Assembly: GCA_951802425.1 (NCBI GenBank)
Contig: OX637805.1
Span: forward strand, 868,001 to 932,000
DNA length: 64,000 nt
Reading direction: 5' to 3'
From: Clavaria fumosa
Lineage: Eukaryota; Basidiomycota; Agaricomycetes; Agaricales; Clavariaceae
Under the pieces are notes generated by a model that was not told the DNA's origin, did not search any database, and worked only from the letters and a program-made list of their open reading frames with translations. Made by a program: the position numbers and the translations under genes. Numbering within the stretch: the first letter of the stretch is position 1; the number at the start of each line of letters is the position of its first letter. This document shows, piece after piece, positions 44,108-54,717 of this stretch.

Positions 44108-45112
44108 ATGTCGCATAACCTGAGCACACCTGGAGCGGGGCCCAGCCGGCCTCCTCGCCCTCGACCACGCCCCGTGGCCGCCGTCCCCGCGCAGTTGCAT
44201 GTGGAGGATGAGGACCCTGAGATCGCGGTCCTCATGTGCCAGATCAAGGCACTGAAGGACAAGAAGGCGCGGGAGGAGGAGGAGCGGCAGAAGCGGGAGG
44301 AGGAGGAATGGAAGAAGAGGGAGGCCGCGGACAAGGTGTGGCAGGAGGAGATGGAGAGGGCGAGGGCGGTGGAGGTGAAGCGGAGGGCGGAGGAAATCGC
44401 GAAGGCGCAGGGGACGGGGAGGAAGCGGACGCCAGCCACGGAGTCGGACACGGAGCGCACGGACTGCGCGCGATGTGTCCGGCTCGGGATGGGGTGTGTG
44501 TGGCCGAGCGGAGGGCGGGGCACCGCGTGTGTTGCGTGTGCGGCGGCGAAACAGTGGTGCGGGGGCGGAGAGGCAGAGGGGCCAGAGCAGAAGAAATTCC
44601 GCTCCGCACGGTTGAAGAAGACCGTGGTGGAGGAGGAGGAGGAGGTGAAGGAGGTGCGGGCGCCACGGGCAGACGTGGACAGAGCGGAGGCAGAGCGGAC
44701 CGGGGTGGTAAGAACCATCTACGAGTTGGTGGTCTGCGGGGTGTTCGAGTTGGAGGAGTGGCGGAAGGAGGCAAGGGCGGAGCGGAAGGAGATGAGGGCG
44801 GAGCGGAAGGTGGTGGCGGAGGATCGGAAGATCCTCTGGGAATTTCTGATGGGGAAGCAGGGAGCAGGGGAGGAGAAGGAGGAGGCGGAGAAGATGGTGG
44901 TGGAGGTGGCGGGTTTGGAAAAGGGGGTGGAGACAGAGGTGGAGAAGAAGGAGGTGGAGGAAGTGGGAGCAGAGAAAGAAGCGGAGGCAGAGAAGGAAGC
45001 GGAGGTGGAGAAAGAGGTGGAAGTGGAGGAGGGAGAAGTTAGAGCAGAGTCCGGGCTTAAGGAGCCCGAGGGAGTTTTACAAGCGTTGCCCAGCTCGCCC
45101 CCCTCCGCCTAA
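44108..45112 (+). CDS. Antisense Zn2Cys6-like coiled-coil protein of element C
   Basis: The 334-residue protein is encoded opposite to gag-pol, between the chromodomain end and the 3' LTR. Residues 1-35 are Pro/Arg-rich. Residues 45-100 are charged heptads (KALKDKKAREEEERQKREEE), a likely coiled coil. Residues 120-151 hold six Cys with spacing C-x2-C-x6-C-x10-C-x2-C-x6-C (CARCVRLGMGC, then TACVACAAAKQWC), which fits the fungal Zn(II)2Cys6 consensus. From 165 on are further Glu/Lys-rich helices. There is no gag-like or enzyme motif. The frame is intact although pol in the same element has several lesions. It is probably a nuclear DNA-binding protein; target and role are inferred. It differs from typical transcription factors by lacking the Lys/Arg-rich loop and the fungal middle homology region. 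The overlapping frame at 44236-45042 is a low-complexity shadow. Confidence 0.7.
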   Translation: MSHNLSTPGAGPSRPPRPRPRPVAAVPAQLHVEDEDPEIAVLMCQIKALKDKKAREEEERQKREEEEWKKREAADKVWQEEMERARAVEVKRRAEEIAKAQGTGRKRTPATESDTERTDCARCVRLGMGCVWPSGGRGTACVACAAAKQWCGGGEAEGPEQKKFRSARLKKTVVEEEEEVKEVRAPRADVDRAEAERTGVVRTIYELVVCGVFELEEWRKEARAERKEMRAERKVVAEDRKILWEFLMGKQGAGEEKEEAEKMVVEVAGLEKGVETEVEKKEVEEVGAEKEAEAEKEAEVEKEVEVEEGEVRAESGLKEPEGVLQALPSSPPSA

Positions 45113-45564
45113 AAAAATAAATAATTTATCTACATTATTATTTGTTTCTTATTTATTTATAAATTTTATAAATTTTTTGTTTTATCTCTGAACTTGAGTG
45201 AAGTAAGCGGAATGAAAGAAAATAAAGTAAGACAAGACAGAGAAGACGAAGAGAGATTTGGAGATGGACTTGGGAGAAAAAATAAAAAGTTTGGAGTTTT
45301 TGGAGAAAGGAATGGAGAGAGAGACAGAGAGACGGAGAGACAGAAATACAGATTTATTTTTATTTTTTATTTTTTGTTTCAGAGAAGACGGAGAAGCGAG
45401 AGATGGGTAGTATAGAACAGAAAATGTACGTAAGGAGAAGCATAAGAGAGATTTCGGGGTATCGGAGTGAACAGAGAAAAAAGACAGAATTGTATTGAAT
45501 GGAAAATGTATGTAAATAGAAGCATAAGAGAAATTTCGGGGTATCAGAGTGAACGGAGAAAGGT
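45113..45564. other. AT-rich convergent 3' region in element C
   Basis: The segment lies between the stop of the plus-strand gene and the stop of the minus-strand pol. The first 70 bases are almost pure A/T with AATAAATAATTT, a plausible polyadenylation region. A direct repeat follows (AATGTACGTAAGGAGAAGC near 45423 and AATGTATGTAAATAGAAGC near 45507, each followed by ATAAGAGA and TTTCGGGGTATC). Confidence 0.5.
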
Positions 45565-48500
45565 CTAGAGGGTATTGAGAGGTCCGGGCTTGTTCGGATA
45601 AGCTTGGTGGAAATCCGAAACGGCCTCAGAGGCATGAACAAGTTCCATAGCGGGAAGCCAGGATGTTTCCTCATTGGATCCTTCGTATCCGGACCACCGC
45701 ACCAGGTATAGGAGTTTGCAGGTGCGGCATTTGTCGATCTTGGAGTCGAGCACTTCGGAGATTTCGTGCTCTAAGTCTCCATCAATCTCTACTGGAGGAG
45801 GCGGGGTGATGGTACGATTCGGAATTGTATTCGGAGTGACTGGCTCCAGCATGGAAATGTGGAAGATGGGGTGGACGGCTCGCATGGCCTCGGGGAGTTG
45901 GAGTACGAAGGAGTGCGAACCGGCCTCTCCGATGATTTCGAAAGGTCCGAGGAACTTGTCGGAGAGTTTTTTGGAGGGTCTGGTTGTATGGAAAAACTTT
46001 GCCTTAACGTATACTCGGTTTCCGACCTTAAACTCCGGTGCCGGAGTCCGACATTTGTCCGCCGGACCCTGATAGCGACTCTGCGCTTCGGCGATTTGGT
46101 TATGGAGTTCTTGGTGCAGCTGATCCAAGTCTACAGCGAGCTCTCAGGCACGGACTGAAGTTACTTTGCATTCGGGGAATACCAAGATATTCGGATGATA
46201 ACCCTTGTTCGCGAAGAATGGAGAAACCCCAGTGGTGGCGCTCAGGGCATTGTTGTAGGCAAACTCGGTGAGGGGCAGAAGCTGCGACCAGTTGTCCTGC
46301 TGGTAATTGCAGTAACAACGGAGGTACTGTTCCAATGTCTGGTTAGTCCGCTCCGTCTGTCCGTCGCCCTCCGGATGATATCCGGAGGTGAAGTGTAAAG
46401 TCATGTCCAGGACTTTACCCAACAAGCGAAAAAAACGGGAAACGAACTTGGAGCCGCAATCAGAGGTGACATGCGACAGAACTCCATGTTTCGAGAAGAC
46501 GTGGAATACGAATAGACGGGCCAACTCCGTGGAGTTCACTTCGTCAGTCATCAGGATGAAGATCCCCTGCTTCATAAACCTATCAACAACCACCAATATT
46601 GCGGTAAAACCAGAGCTCTCAGGGAGTTGCTCAATGAAATCCATTGAAATGGAATTCCACGGTTTCTCGGGTATGGGCAGCTGCTTGAGCGTTCCATACA
46701 GCTTATGCCGAGGGGCTTTTGCCATACCACAAGTTGTGCAAGATTTGCAAAAGTCTGATGTGAATCCTTGGAGTTTCGGCCAGGTATAATCCCTGAAGAC
46801 CAAGGCCGTAGTCTTGGTCCTACCGAAATGTCCGGCGAGCGGGTGATCATGTCTTGCATGTAAAACGCGGAGTCGGAGGTCATTGACGTCCGGTACATAG
46901 ATCCGTCCGTGCTCGTGGAGAAGTCCGTCGTCGTCCATGGACCACTTAGGGTCCGCGGAGTTCGAGCAGAGGTCTTCTAGGATCAAGCAAGAGTCCAGAC
47001 CGGATGTCCTCTCGGAGTTGATGATTGTCAATCACAAACGACGCGCGGAGTGCGGGTACGTAAAGCGACGAAGCTCGGAGAGACAATATCAATTGTTCGC
47101 TGGAGAACATCAGTCGGAGGTTTTGCGGATTGACGCGGGCATAGTCGCTATCCCCCTCTTTGGGATAGACGTCCCACGTCTAGTCAACGCATCGGGTTTC
47201 ATTCCGAGGCACCCAGGGCGGAATTGGATCACGAAATTGAACTGGGAAAGGAACTCCGACCACCTGGCTTGATGCCGGGTGAGCAAGCGGACCGTGGAGA
47301 AGTACTCTAGGTTCTTGTGGTCAGTAACAACGTCGACTGGAATTTCAGAACCTTCGAGATAGTGCCTCCAAGCGGTAAACACCTCAAATATAGCGAGGAG
47401 TTCCTTATCGTGGGTGTCATAGTTCAGTTTGGAGATGCCTAGGGTGTGGGAATGAAAAGCGATGGGATGGACTTCACTGTTGGAGGCAACCGTAGAAAGT
47501 ATCGCAGCGACAGCGTAGTCCGAGGCGTCTGTTTCAACTATCAGCGGAGCTCCAGGAATGAAGTGCAAGAGGATCGGAGCCATGGAGAACGTGGTTTTTA
47601 GATAGTCAAACGCAGACTGGCAATCATCAGACCATTGCCACTCGATGTTTTTATGTGTCAAGCGGTTCATTGGAGCGACAATCTCAGAATAGCCATGGAC
47701 GAAGCAGCGGTAGAAATTGGCGAACCCGAGGAAGGACTGGACATCCTTGACCTTCCGCGGGGTCGGCCAGTCCTGTATAGTTTTCACTTTAGCTGTGTCC
47801 ATAGAAAGTCCAGATGGAGATAAAACAAATCCGAGATACTCCATGGTTTCAGTGTGAAATTCACACTTAGCCGGGTTCAGGAAGAGACCGTGCTTCCGGA
47901 GCCTTCGGAGTACCTCTCGGACGTGCTCAACGTGTTGTTTCGGATCCTCGGAGTAAATGAGGATGTCGTCGAGGTAGACGACCATGAACATGTCGAGAAG
48001 GTCAGAGAATATGTCATTCATAAAGTGCTGGAATGTGGCGGGTGTGTTTGTGAGCCCGAAAGGCATCACACACCATTCAAAGGATCCGTATCGGGTGCGG
48101 AATGCGGTCTTCCATTCATCACCCTCAGCGATATGGACCAGGTGATACACGTGTTGGAGGTCAAGTTTTGTATAGATTCGGGCTTTTCCTGGAACATCGA
48201 GAAGATCTTTAGTCAGTGGGAGCGGATAACGGTCTTTTTTGGTCAATTTATTGAGACCACAGAAATCAACGCATAATCGGAGCGTTCCATTCTTCTTCCA
48301 GACAAAGAGCACAGGTGCTCCGTGCGGAGAACAGCTCGGACAGATAAATCCGATGTGGAGGTGTTCGTCCAGAAACTCGCTGAGTTCGCTGAGTTCGGAC
48401 TGCGACAGAGAATAGACTGCACCTGGCGGAGGGGATTGGCCATCCAGCAGGTTGATTTTTAGATCATACGGTCGATGCGGAGCAAGGGTGTCTGCCTTCT

Positions 48501-49974
48501 TTTTACTGAAGACATCTGGAAAGTCCCTGTACTCCTCCGGAATGGAGAGGAGATCCTGGGGGGTGGTGTCGGGAATGTTGAACGAAGCGGAGGCCGCGCA
48601 CATGGACTCGCTCAACAACGTCATGCCAAAGACTTGGGATCCGCGAAGTCCACAAGCCATGGCGAATGCAGCAGCATTCACAAAGGAAACCTTGGGTGTC
48701 TCCTGGAGAGACGGAGTAGACGGAAAGGTCAGAGATGGAGTCAAAGATGGAGACAGAAGCCGAGATGGAGACGGAGTCCGGGCTTGGTTCGGAGTCACTG
48801 CAGATGACATTTGAACCAGAGTGCATGGAGCGGAGATAGACAGAGGGACAGAGGTGGACAGAGGGACAGAATGGAGAGTGCTGGCCGGTGCACCCTCCGG
48901 ATCAGATTTTGGAGATTTTTTCTCATTCATAGATGGTCTGGGCTTTATCTGGCCAGTAGTCCAGTCAACCAGCGGGTTGTTTTGGAACAGCCAATTCATT
49001 CCCAAGATCACATCACTAGAGGGATCAAGATCAGTAACTACAAACAAGGCGTCGGTCGGATCCATGGCGGAGAGCCGAATGGATAACCAGACTGCTTCGG
49101 TAACCCATACGGAGGTAGTGTTGCCACAGCTATGACTAGTAGCTGACTAATAGCCATAGCCATAGCTGATTGTAGCTGTAGCCTAGCTGGCAATCAGCTA
49201 TGGCTACAAAGCAGCTATGACTATGGCTATTGATATTTCCATAGCTGATAGCTGCAGCTAAGCTATGGCTAGGTTTGATGTAAAGTTTCAAGTGAAATAA
49301 GTTGAGAATAGCACTTTATCTTTCAAATATTTCACCATTAAATGCTCTATTATCTTGTTAGCCATGCTGTAACTCACCTTTTTATCCCTGCTGTGCTGAC
49401 TTTATCATTCTTAGACTTGTTGCATATGAACCAGCTTATGAACTGACAGTGACAGGGGTTGTAACTGATGATAGTAGTGGCATTGCACTATTAGTCAAAG
49501 TAGCAGTACTGCAGTGTCATGGCCACCAGGGCATTACAGCAGTGAGAATGAACACATAATTATAATATAAGAGTTGGCAGCTAAGTCATGACTATAGTCA
49601 GCTAAACTCACTAGCTGCAGCTATGACTACAGCTAAGACAAATTGAGACCAGCTAGAGTAGTCACTAGCCGCAGCTGGTCTAGCTGGCTCGTGACTAGTC
49701 TAGCTGCGGCAACACTATACGGAGGTGGTCCCATTAATAAAAACGACCTCCTGAGGGGTCACCGGAGTTTTCGGAAGACAGAAACGAGAAGCAAATTTGG
49801 CGTCAATGAAACAAAGTTCAGCACCAGAGTCTATCATTGCTTTGAATGGAGAAGAAATAGAAGGAGAGGAGGCAAGAAGGGAAAGAGAACGATGAAAGGA
49901 AAGGGTATCGGGTATAGGTTTAGTATGATCGGAGTCGGAGCAGCCGGAGAGTCATACTGTGCTCTCTGGGCTGC
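45565..49974 (-). pseudogene. pol: Pol of gypsy element C, chromodomain type, with MITE
   Basis: Order on the minus strand: protease with MIDSGAELCF (about 49830), interrupted by a MITE at 49116-49717; RT with LRLCVDFCGLNK, MPFGLTNTPATFQ and the intact YLDD box (47110-49065 frame); RNase H (ETDASDYAVAAIL, DALTR); integrase (HARHDHPLAGHF, CKSCTTC, DGQTERTNQ, 46144-47031); C-terminal GPY-type region and chromodomain (EVLDSKIDKCRTCKLLYLVR, WSGYEGSNEETSW) ending at 45565. TGA at 46144-46146 looks like an Arg CGA changed to TGA. Frameshifts lie between 47031 and 47110. Otherwise the gene is well preserved. Confidence 0.88.
49116..49717. mobile_element. hAT-like MITE in element C protease
   Basis: The 602-bp element has terminal inverted repeats TAGTGTTGCC(A/G)CAGCTA and a perfect 8-bp target duplication TACGGAGG (49108-49115 and 49718-49725). 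Both are typical of hAT elements. The subterminal parts are packed with variants of AGCTATGGCT and TAGCTG on both strands, as expected for transposase binding sites. There is no ORF, so it is non-autonomous. Excision would restore the protease frame. Confidence 0.88.
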
Positions 49975-51153
49975 TTAATCTTTTTTTTTTGGCACGGAGT
50001 CATCTCCGTCGGAGGTGATTTGTGCAGCGCTGGCACTGGCCTGCGAGGTCCGCTTACGACACTCGTTGGCTTTGTGGCCTGCTATTCCGCAGAATAGGCA
50101 CAGATTATTATCGAAACGCCATTGGTGTTCCTCTGGAGTCAGTTTTCCATCCTGACCCAGATGAGCTTTCTTTGTGTTGCTGGGGCTACCGGAGTTAGTG
50201 GAGCCCTCAGCGGCCTTTGGAACGGAGTTTCCGGAAGTTGAACTGGAGTTCACCGGATGCTTTTCTGATGGTTTCTCGGGCTTGTTATTAGCGCCGGAAG
50301 TGTTCAGGGACTTGGAATTATCCGAAGTCTCCTTTTTGATGGTGTTGTTAGGCATCGGAGCCTTAACGGAGTCCCGAGAGATCTCCTGCTGCCGAGCCCA
50401 ATAACGACCATCAATCGCACTGGCTTGCTCGCGGAGTCCGTGGAGCATGTCCGCGCGGTTAACGCGGGCCAGTTCGTCCTTGATGCGGCTGGCAAGTCCT
50501 TTGTAGAACTGCCGCTGCAACACATATTCATCCCAATGGACAATGGACGCGAATCTGTTGAACGAAATGGTATATTTCGTCAACTTCTGGTCCTCACGCA
50601 TCCGGAGGCATTTGAGTTCGAACTCTGCCTCATGGATCGCGTCGTAAGGACCAAAGTTCTCTGTAAGTTAAGCAACGAACATCTTATAGTTCGAAAGGAC
50701 TGGATGGCCTTTGCCATCCAGGATCATTGGTTCAAACCATTCCAGGGCGAAGCCCCGGAGAAAGGAAAGGACATAGTGTACCTTATGAGAATCAGATTTG
50801 AATGCTCTAGGGCGATCAAGGAAGTTCAATTGGCATTGGACCAAGAAGCTTTTCAACTTCTTAGCATCCGAGCCATCGAAGGTATTGGGGTCTCGTGGTT
50901 TAACCGTCTCCGGGTGCTTGTTGGCGTCAATGATCTTCTGAAGGAGACGCACCGGAGTTAGTTCGCGTTTGGCTTGAGATGTCGGAGGTTCATTTAGCTT
51001 GTCGTCATCGTCAGTGACCGAGGGATCTGACTCTTCGTCGTGGTCTGGAGGTCCAGACACACTCGGAGTCGGAGTATTGTCGGCCGGTTCTGGAATGTCG
51101 ACGTCGTCGGCAACAGGAGGTGGAAGTCGAGCACCGGAATGTGTAGTAGGCAT
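49975..51153 (-). pseudogene. gag: Gag of gypsy element C, one stop
   Basis: From ATG 51153 (MPTTHSGARLPPPVAD) a 392-codon frame runs to 49975, broken by a single TAA at 50668-50670. It contains an acidic N-terminus, a capsid domain (PNTFDGSDAKKLKSFLVQCQ, then FALEWFEPMI), a Ser/Asn/Lys-rich linker and a knuckle CLFCGIAGHKANEC (about 50053-50094). Confidence 0.85.
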
Positions 51154-51180
51154 TGTTAAGTTTGTATATACGAGGTTTGA

Positions 51181-51192
51181 AGTTCGAATATA
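51181..51192 (-). promoter_or_regulatory. Self-primer binding site of element C
   Basis: Plus-strand AGTTCGAATATA, one base from the 5' LTR edge, equals the predicted RNA 5' end, whose complement TATATTCGAACT is at 51533-51544 in the LTR. A TATA (minus strand AGTATAAGTT, 51569-51578) lies about 30 bases upstream. The match is 12 of 12. Confidence 0.7.
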
Positions 51193-51193
51193 C

Positions 51194-51916
51194 TGTCACA
51201 GTCCTAACAAGGTTAGCAGCGAAGGGGTTAGCGGAGCAGAGTGGAGATGTTCTATCAGAGTCCGGTCGGAGTCCGATATCAGTGAAACGGAGAAGTAAAC
51301 AAGAGGAAGGAGACTTATGGGACTGCGGCCTCAATGTATGTGTTGTGCCACCATGTATATACTTGTCCCTATTTATCAAACAAGAACAATACCTAAGAGA
51401 GAATCAGAATGAAGGTCAAACTCCGAAGTGATCGGAGTCTGTCGGAGTGGGTCAGAGTTGGTCGGATGATGTGGAGAATGTCGAGGACGATGAGGACGAA
51501 AGCTCAGAGATGTTTTTGGAATCAAGAGACGTTATATTCGAACTGAGGAGCAGGGAGATACAGGTGGAAACTTATACTGCAAGGACAGAGTATAGGAGTA
51601 ATGTGAAACAATGTACTTATCAAATTACTAGGAGAGTTTCACCACTTGTGCCTGTGCAATTTTCATGGAACAAAGAAACAACAACAAAAAAGCAACTCCC
51701 ATGGGTCAAGGGTATCCTCTCAATGGTAAACAGAACGAGGGGATGGAGGGAGAAGGTTCTGGAACAAAGTCCGAACGGTCTGAAGGCCGGCAGAGTGAAG
51801 TCTGATGAAGGTGCGGAGCGGAGCGCACAGAGTTATGGCGGAGCAGATCGGAGTTGGTAAGGAGTTCGGAGTCCGGAGCGGGGGTCGTGCTTATGCAAGC
51901 GGATGGGGTCGTAACA
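51194..51916 (-). repeat. 5' LTR of element C
   Basis: The 723-bp LTR runs from TGTCACAGTCC to GGTCGTAACA on the plus strand, followed by the target duplication GTGGC (51917-51921). It contains several CGGAGTCCG palindrome-like words. Confidence 0.9.
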
Positions 51917-51921
51917 GTGGC

Positions 51922-51955
51922 ACAACACATACGTTGAGGCTGCAGTCCCGTAAGT
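51922..51955 (+). repeat. LTR of C2, third segment
   Basis: ACAACACATACGTTGAGGCT and what follows continue the C2 LTR after removal of element C. It is cut at 51955 by solo LTR D7. Confidence 0.75.
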
Positions 51956-52183
51956 TGTTGGAATTGGGTTATCTCACCCATTGATCAGATAAGCATTTAG
52001 TCAATTCTCTTTAGTCATCAGTCCGGACCCCTTAGTAATACAGTCATGTGATTACTTTGAGGTACTAATGCCATTGGTAGTTATTATTAGCTATCACATG
52101 ACCACAGTAGTATATAAGTAGCTCACCAGATGTAGTAGATACCCATCTGGTTATCCAGTTTTGTGCCCCGGACTACCACTACC
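51956..52183 (+). repeat. Truncated solo LTR D (D7)
   Basis: It starts TGTTGGAATTGGG and belongs to the D2/D4 subtype. It stops at CCACTACC, where the E LTR begins, so E probably inserted into it. Confidence 0.85.
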
Positions 52184-53018
52184 TGTTAAGATCTGATTCT
52201 TTGCTTCAAAGCAGGAGTAGGAGGGGTAGTGTAGAGGAGACGAAAAAGGAGGGTGGCAAAGGCGAAGCCGGTCGGAGTCCGGATCGGAGTTGCACAAGGA
52301 CTTCTCCTCTTACACAAAAGGAGAAGGACTAGAAGGAGGTCAAAGGGTTGGGACTATGGCCTCAACTTATGGGTTGTGCCACTGCGTGTATACATGTCCC
52401 AATTTAACCTTGCTGGTACTTTGCTTTCCAGGACAAGGAAGGATGAAGTCCGAAGGGAATCGCCCGGAGTCCGTCGGAGTCCGCTGGAGTTTTGCGGAAC
52501 TCATCGGGACTGTCGAGAACAGTGAGGACGAAGTCCCTTAACGCACAGACCAAGTGACAAGGACCAGAAATAACGTTAATATTCCAACTGAGGATCATGG
52601 AGATACATGGGGGTTTATATGCTACTAGGGTAGGGCATAGGGCAGACTGTGAAACATGAATATATCAAATGTACATAGTAATTTCACCTGAGGAGTGGGA
52701 AGGCATAGGTGATACATGTAAGACAAAGAATAAGTTCCCATGGGCAGTGGGCATCATCCCAATGGTTGCTAACCATGGACTAGCACCAGGGAACATACTA
52801 GAAACAAAGTCCATATGGTCCGAAAGACCGATATCGAAGTCTGACAAAAGTCCGGACCGGAGTTTCGGACCCCAGAGCGGAGTCGGAGCAGAGGTGCCGG
52901 AGTTGGAGCGGAGATGCGTCGGAGATGCATCAGAGGTATTTCAGAGGCACTAGGAAGTGTATCGGAGGTATTTCAAAGTGATTAAGGGTGTTCTGGGTGA
53001 CTGGATAGGACTGTGACA
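52184..53018 (-). repeat. 3' LTR of gypsy element E (relative of C)
   Basis: The 835-bp LTR runs from TGTTAAGATC to GACTGTGACA, with the C-type polypurine tract (GTATCCCCCTCTTAGGGTCG) at its right edge. It is only partly similar to the C LTR but equally rich in CGGAGT and its extended form CGGAGTCCG. Its left flank is solo LTR D7. Confidence 0.75.
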
Positions 53019-54717
53019 GTATCCCCCTCTTAGGGTCGAGCCCTCAAGACCCTTAAGTCACTGTATTTCACTATGTGGGTTGGAGAGAGTTGGAGTTGGA
53101 GAGGGTGGAACTGGAGCTGGAGTTGGAGTTGGAGGTCTGGAGCAGGTTGGAGATGGTGCAGATGGGTCAGAGGGTGTTGGAGATGTGAAGCAGAGGTGTG
53201 TGTCAGGACCCATTCATTTTTCCTTGCCCAAGCCGACTCCACCCACATCCACGAGCTTCTCGACGACCCTCTACAACCTCGCGAGTCCCTCTACACACTT
53301 CCGGGACCCGCTGTCTCCTTCCGGAAGCCTCTCCAACCTCCCCTGTGCTCACACGACACTCGCGACCACCATGCTGTACTCGCGATGCTTCCTAGTACTT
53401 CATCCTACGCGCATACTTCACCCGGACCCACCAATCCTATGCGCGACACACCGATATGCGTCTACTTCCACCAGCACGTGACTTGCCGCGCGGCACCCCC
53501 GGCGCTACCACTATCAGCGCCAATACGTTACCAGCATTACGACCGTTACTTGTGTTACCAGCATTACCCATGTGACCACCCGCCCATAGGTCACCTGCAT
53601 CACTAGCGTCACCCACGTGATCGCTCTTATGATCTCGCGACCTTAACACTCAAATGCGCCACCAACGGTCAGCTGTATGTACACTTCAAATATGCGTCCC
53701 TTCTTCCTCTCAGTCATCTATAATTACGTTACTTATGATCTGAGAATCCCTCCGTAGTTATAGTGACGTATATACTTATTTAACTAGGTCGCGACCTGTG
53801 ACAGGTCATCTTCACGACCTTACCTATGCATACCTAACCCCTCGCGACCTTAGTAGAATACACGCCCAGTCACTTTACAACTAAACATACCCCGTACTAC
53901 TATAGTCTTGTCGCCTGGTGACCTCTGTACCTTCCCTTTTTCGTTATACTCTCTCTACGTACGTATATAAGGTCTCGCATGTACTTATGGTACTCCAGAC
54001 TTGATATTGACGCACATTGGTTTAAGCTTGAGGCTAGTACGCCCTTTGAGCTTGGAACCATTGCGATTGATAGGTCTTGTCTCTCTTGGTGACCACAAGA
54101 TCGCCAAGACACACTCTACTCTGTCCTAACTCACCCTCTGCGCTCCTACAACTTGCGCGATCTAAGTATTCTCTATTATTCATCTTGGTACTGATCTTAG
54201 AACCCTACAGGTTCACCCGTCGGTTGGCAAAGTCATTGCCTTCACCGACACATTCCTCAACACTGTCGCGACCACCGCGACCCTTCCAACATTGTCTATT
54301 TCCTTCACCTTGTCTTTTTCCTTCTCTACGCTTCGTCGGTCGACCTCGCGACCTTCTCAGCATTGTCACTTTCTCCCACCTCGTCTATTTCTTTTTTCAC
54401 GCTTCGTTGGTGGACTTTGCGACCCTCTCAGCGTCACCCATTTCCCCCCTCTTCGTCAATTTCCTCCTTTACACTTCGTCTACCGACTTCGCGACCTTCC
54501 GGGACCGAGCATTCTCGACTGTGCTCTACAGTTGATTGGTCTTAGCGAGTTTCCAACATAGGTCACCAACAAGTCGATCTCCGGCACTACTATCGAGACA
54601 GGACAGGCCCTAACAGTGTGGAGCTGAGAGAATCGGAGTTTGGGAGCTTCGGAGTTTTTGAGCAGAGGTGTGGAGGTGAGGGAGTCAGAGTTTTGGAGAT
54701 TCAGAGTGGAGGTACAG
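53019..54717 (-). mobile_element. Interior remnant of element E, split by solo LTR A3
   Basis: 53019-53195 and 54621-54717 are colinear E interior next to the 3' LTR, in the place that corresponds to the antisense promoter region of C. Both parts are Gly/Glu-type repeats of GGAG words (TTGGAGTTGGAG). No ORF remains. The right side is cut by the full-length A element at 54718. Confidence 0.6.
53201..54615 (+). repeat. Solo LTR A (copy A3)
   Basis: The 1415-bp LTR has perfect target duplication GTGTG (53196-53200 and 54616-54620), inserted in E. It is one repeat unit (about 75 bp) shorter than A2 in the tandem array near 54480. Confidence 0.92.

Larger units (their letters stand above)
37555..51916 (-). 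mobile_element. Gypsy element C (chromodomain, with antisense Zn-cluster gene), split by B
   Basis: The 3' LTR is 37555-37560 plus 43180-43871 and the 5' LTR 51194-51916, with perfect target duplication GTGGC (37550-37554 and 51917-51921). Element B sits 6 bases into the 3' LTR. On the minus strand: 5' LTR, self-primer site, gag, protease (with a MITE), RT, RNase H, integrase, chromodomain. On the plus strand, between chromodomain and 3' LTR, lies the extra gene 44108-45112. The element is saturated with the word CGGAGT. Confidence 0.9.

Noticed and set aside
44236..45042. 268-codon Gly/Glu-rich plus-strand ORF overlapping the Zn-cluster gene
   Set aside because: It is the +1 frame of GAG-rich codons. 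The other frame has the ordered cysteine cluster and a normal start.
49130..49290. AGCTATGGCT-rich sequence as a satellite or microsatellite
   Set aside because: It sits inside a unit with terminal inverted repeats and an 8-bp target duplication, so it is the subterminal part of a MITE.
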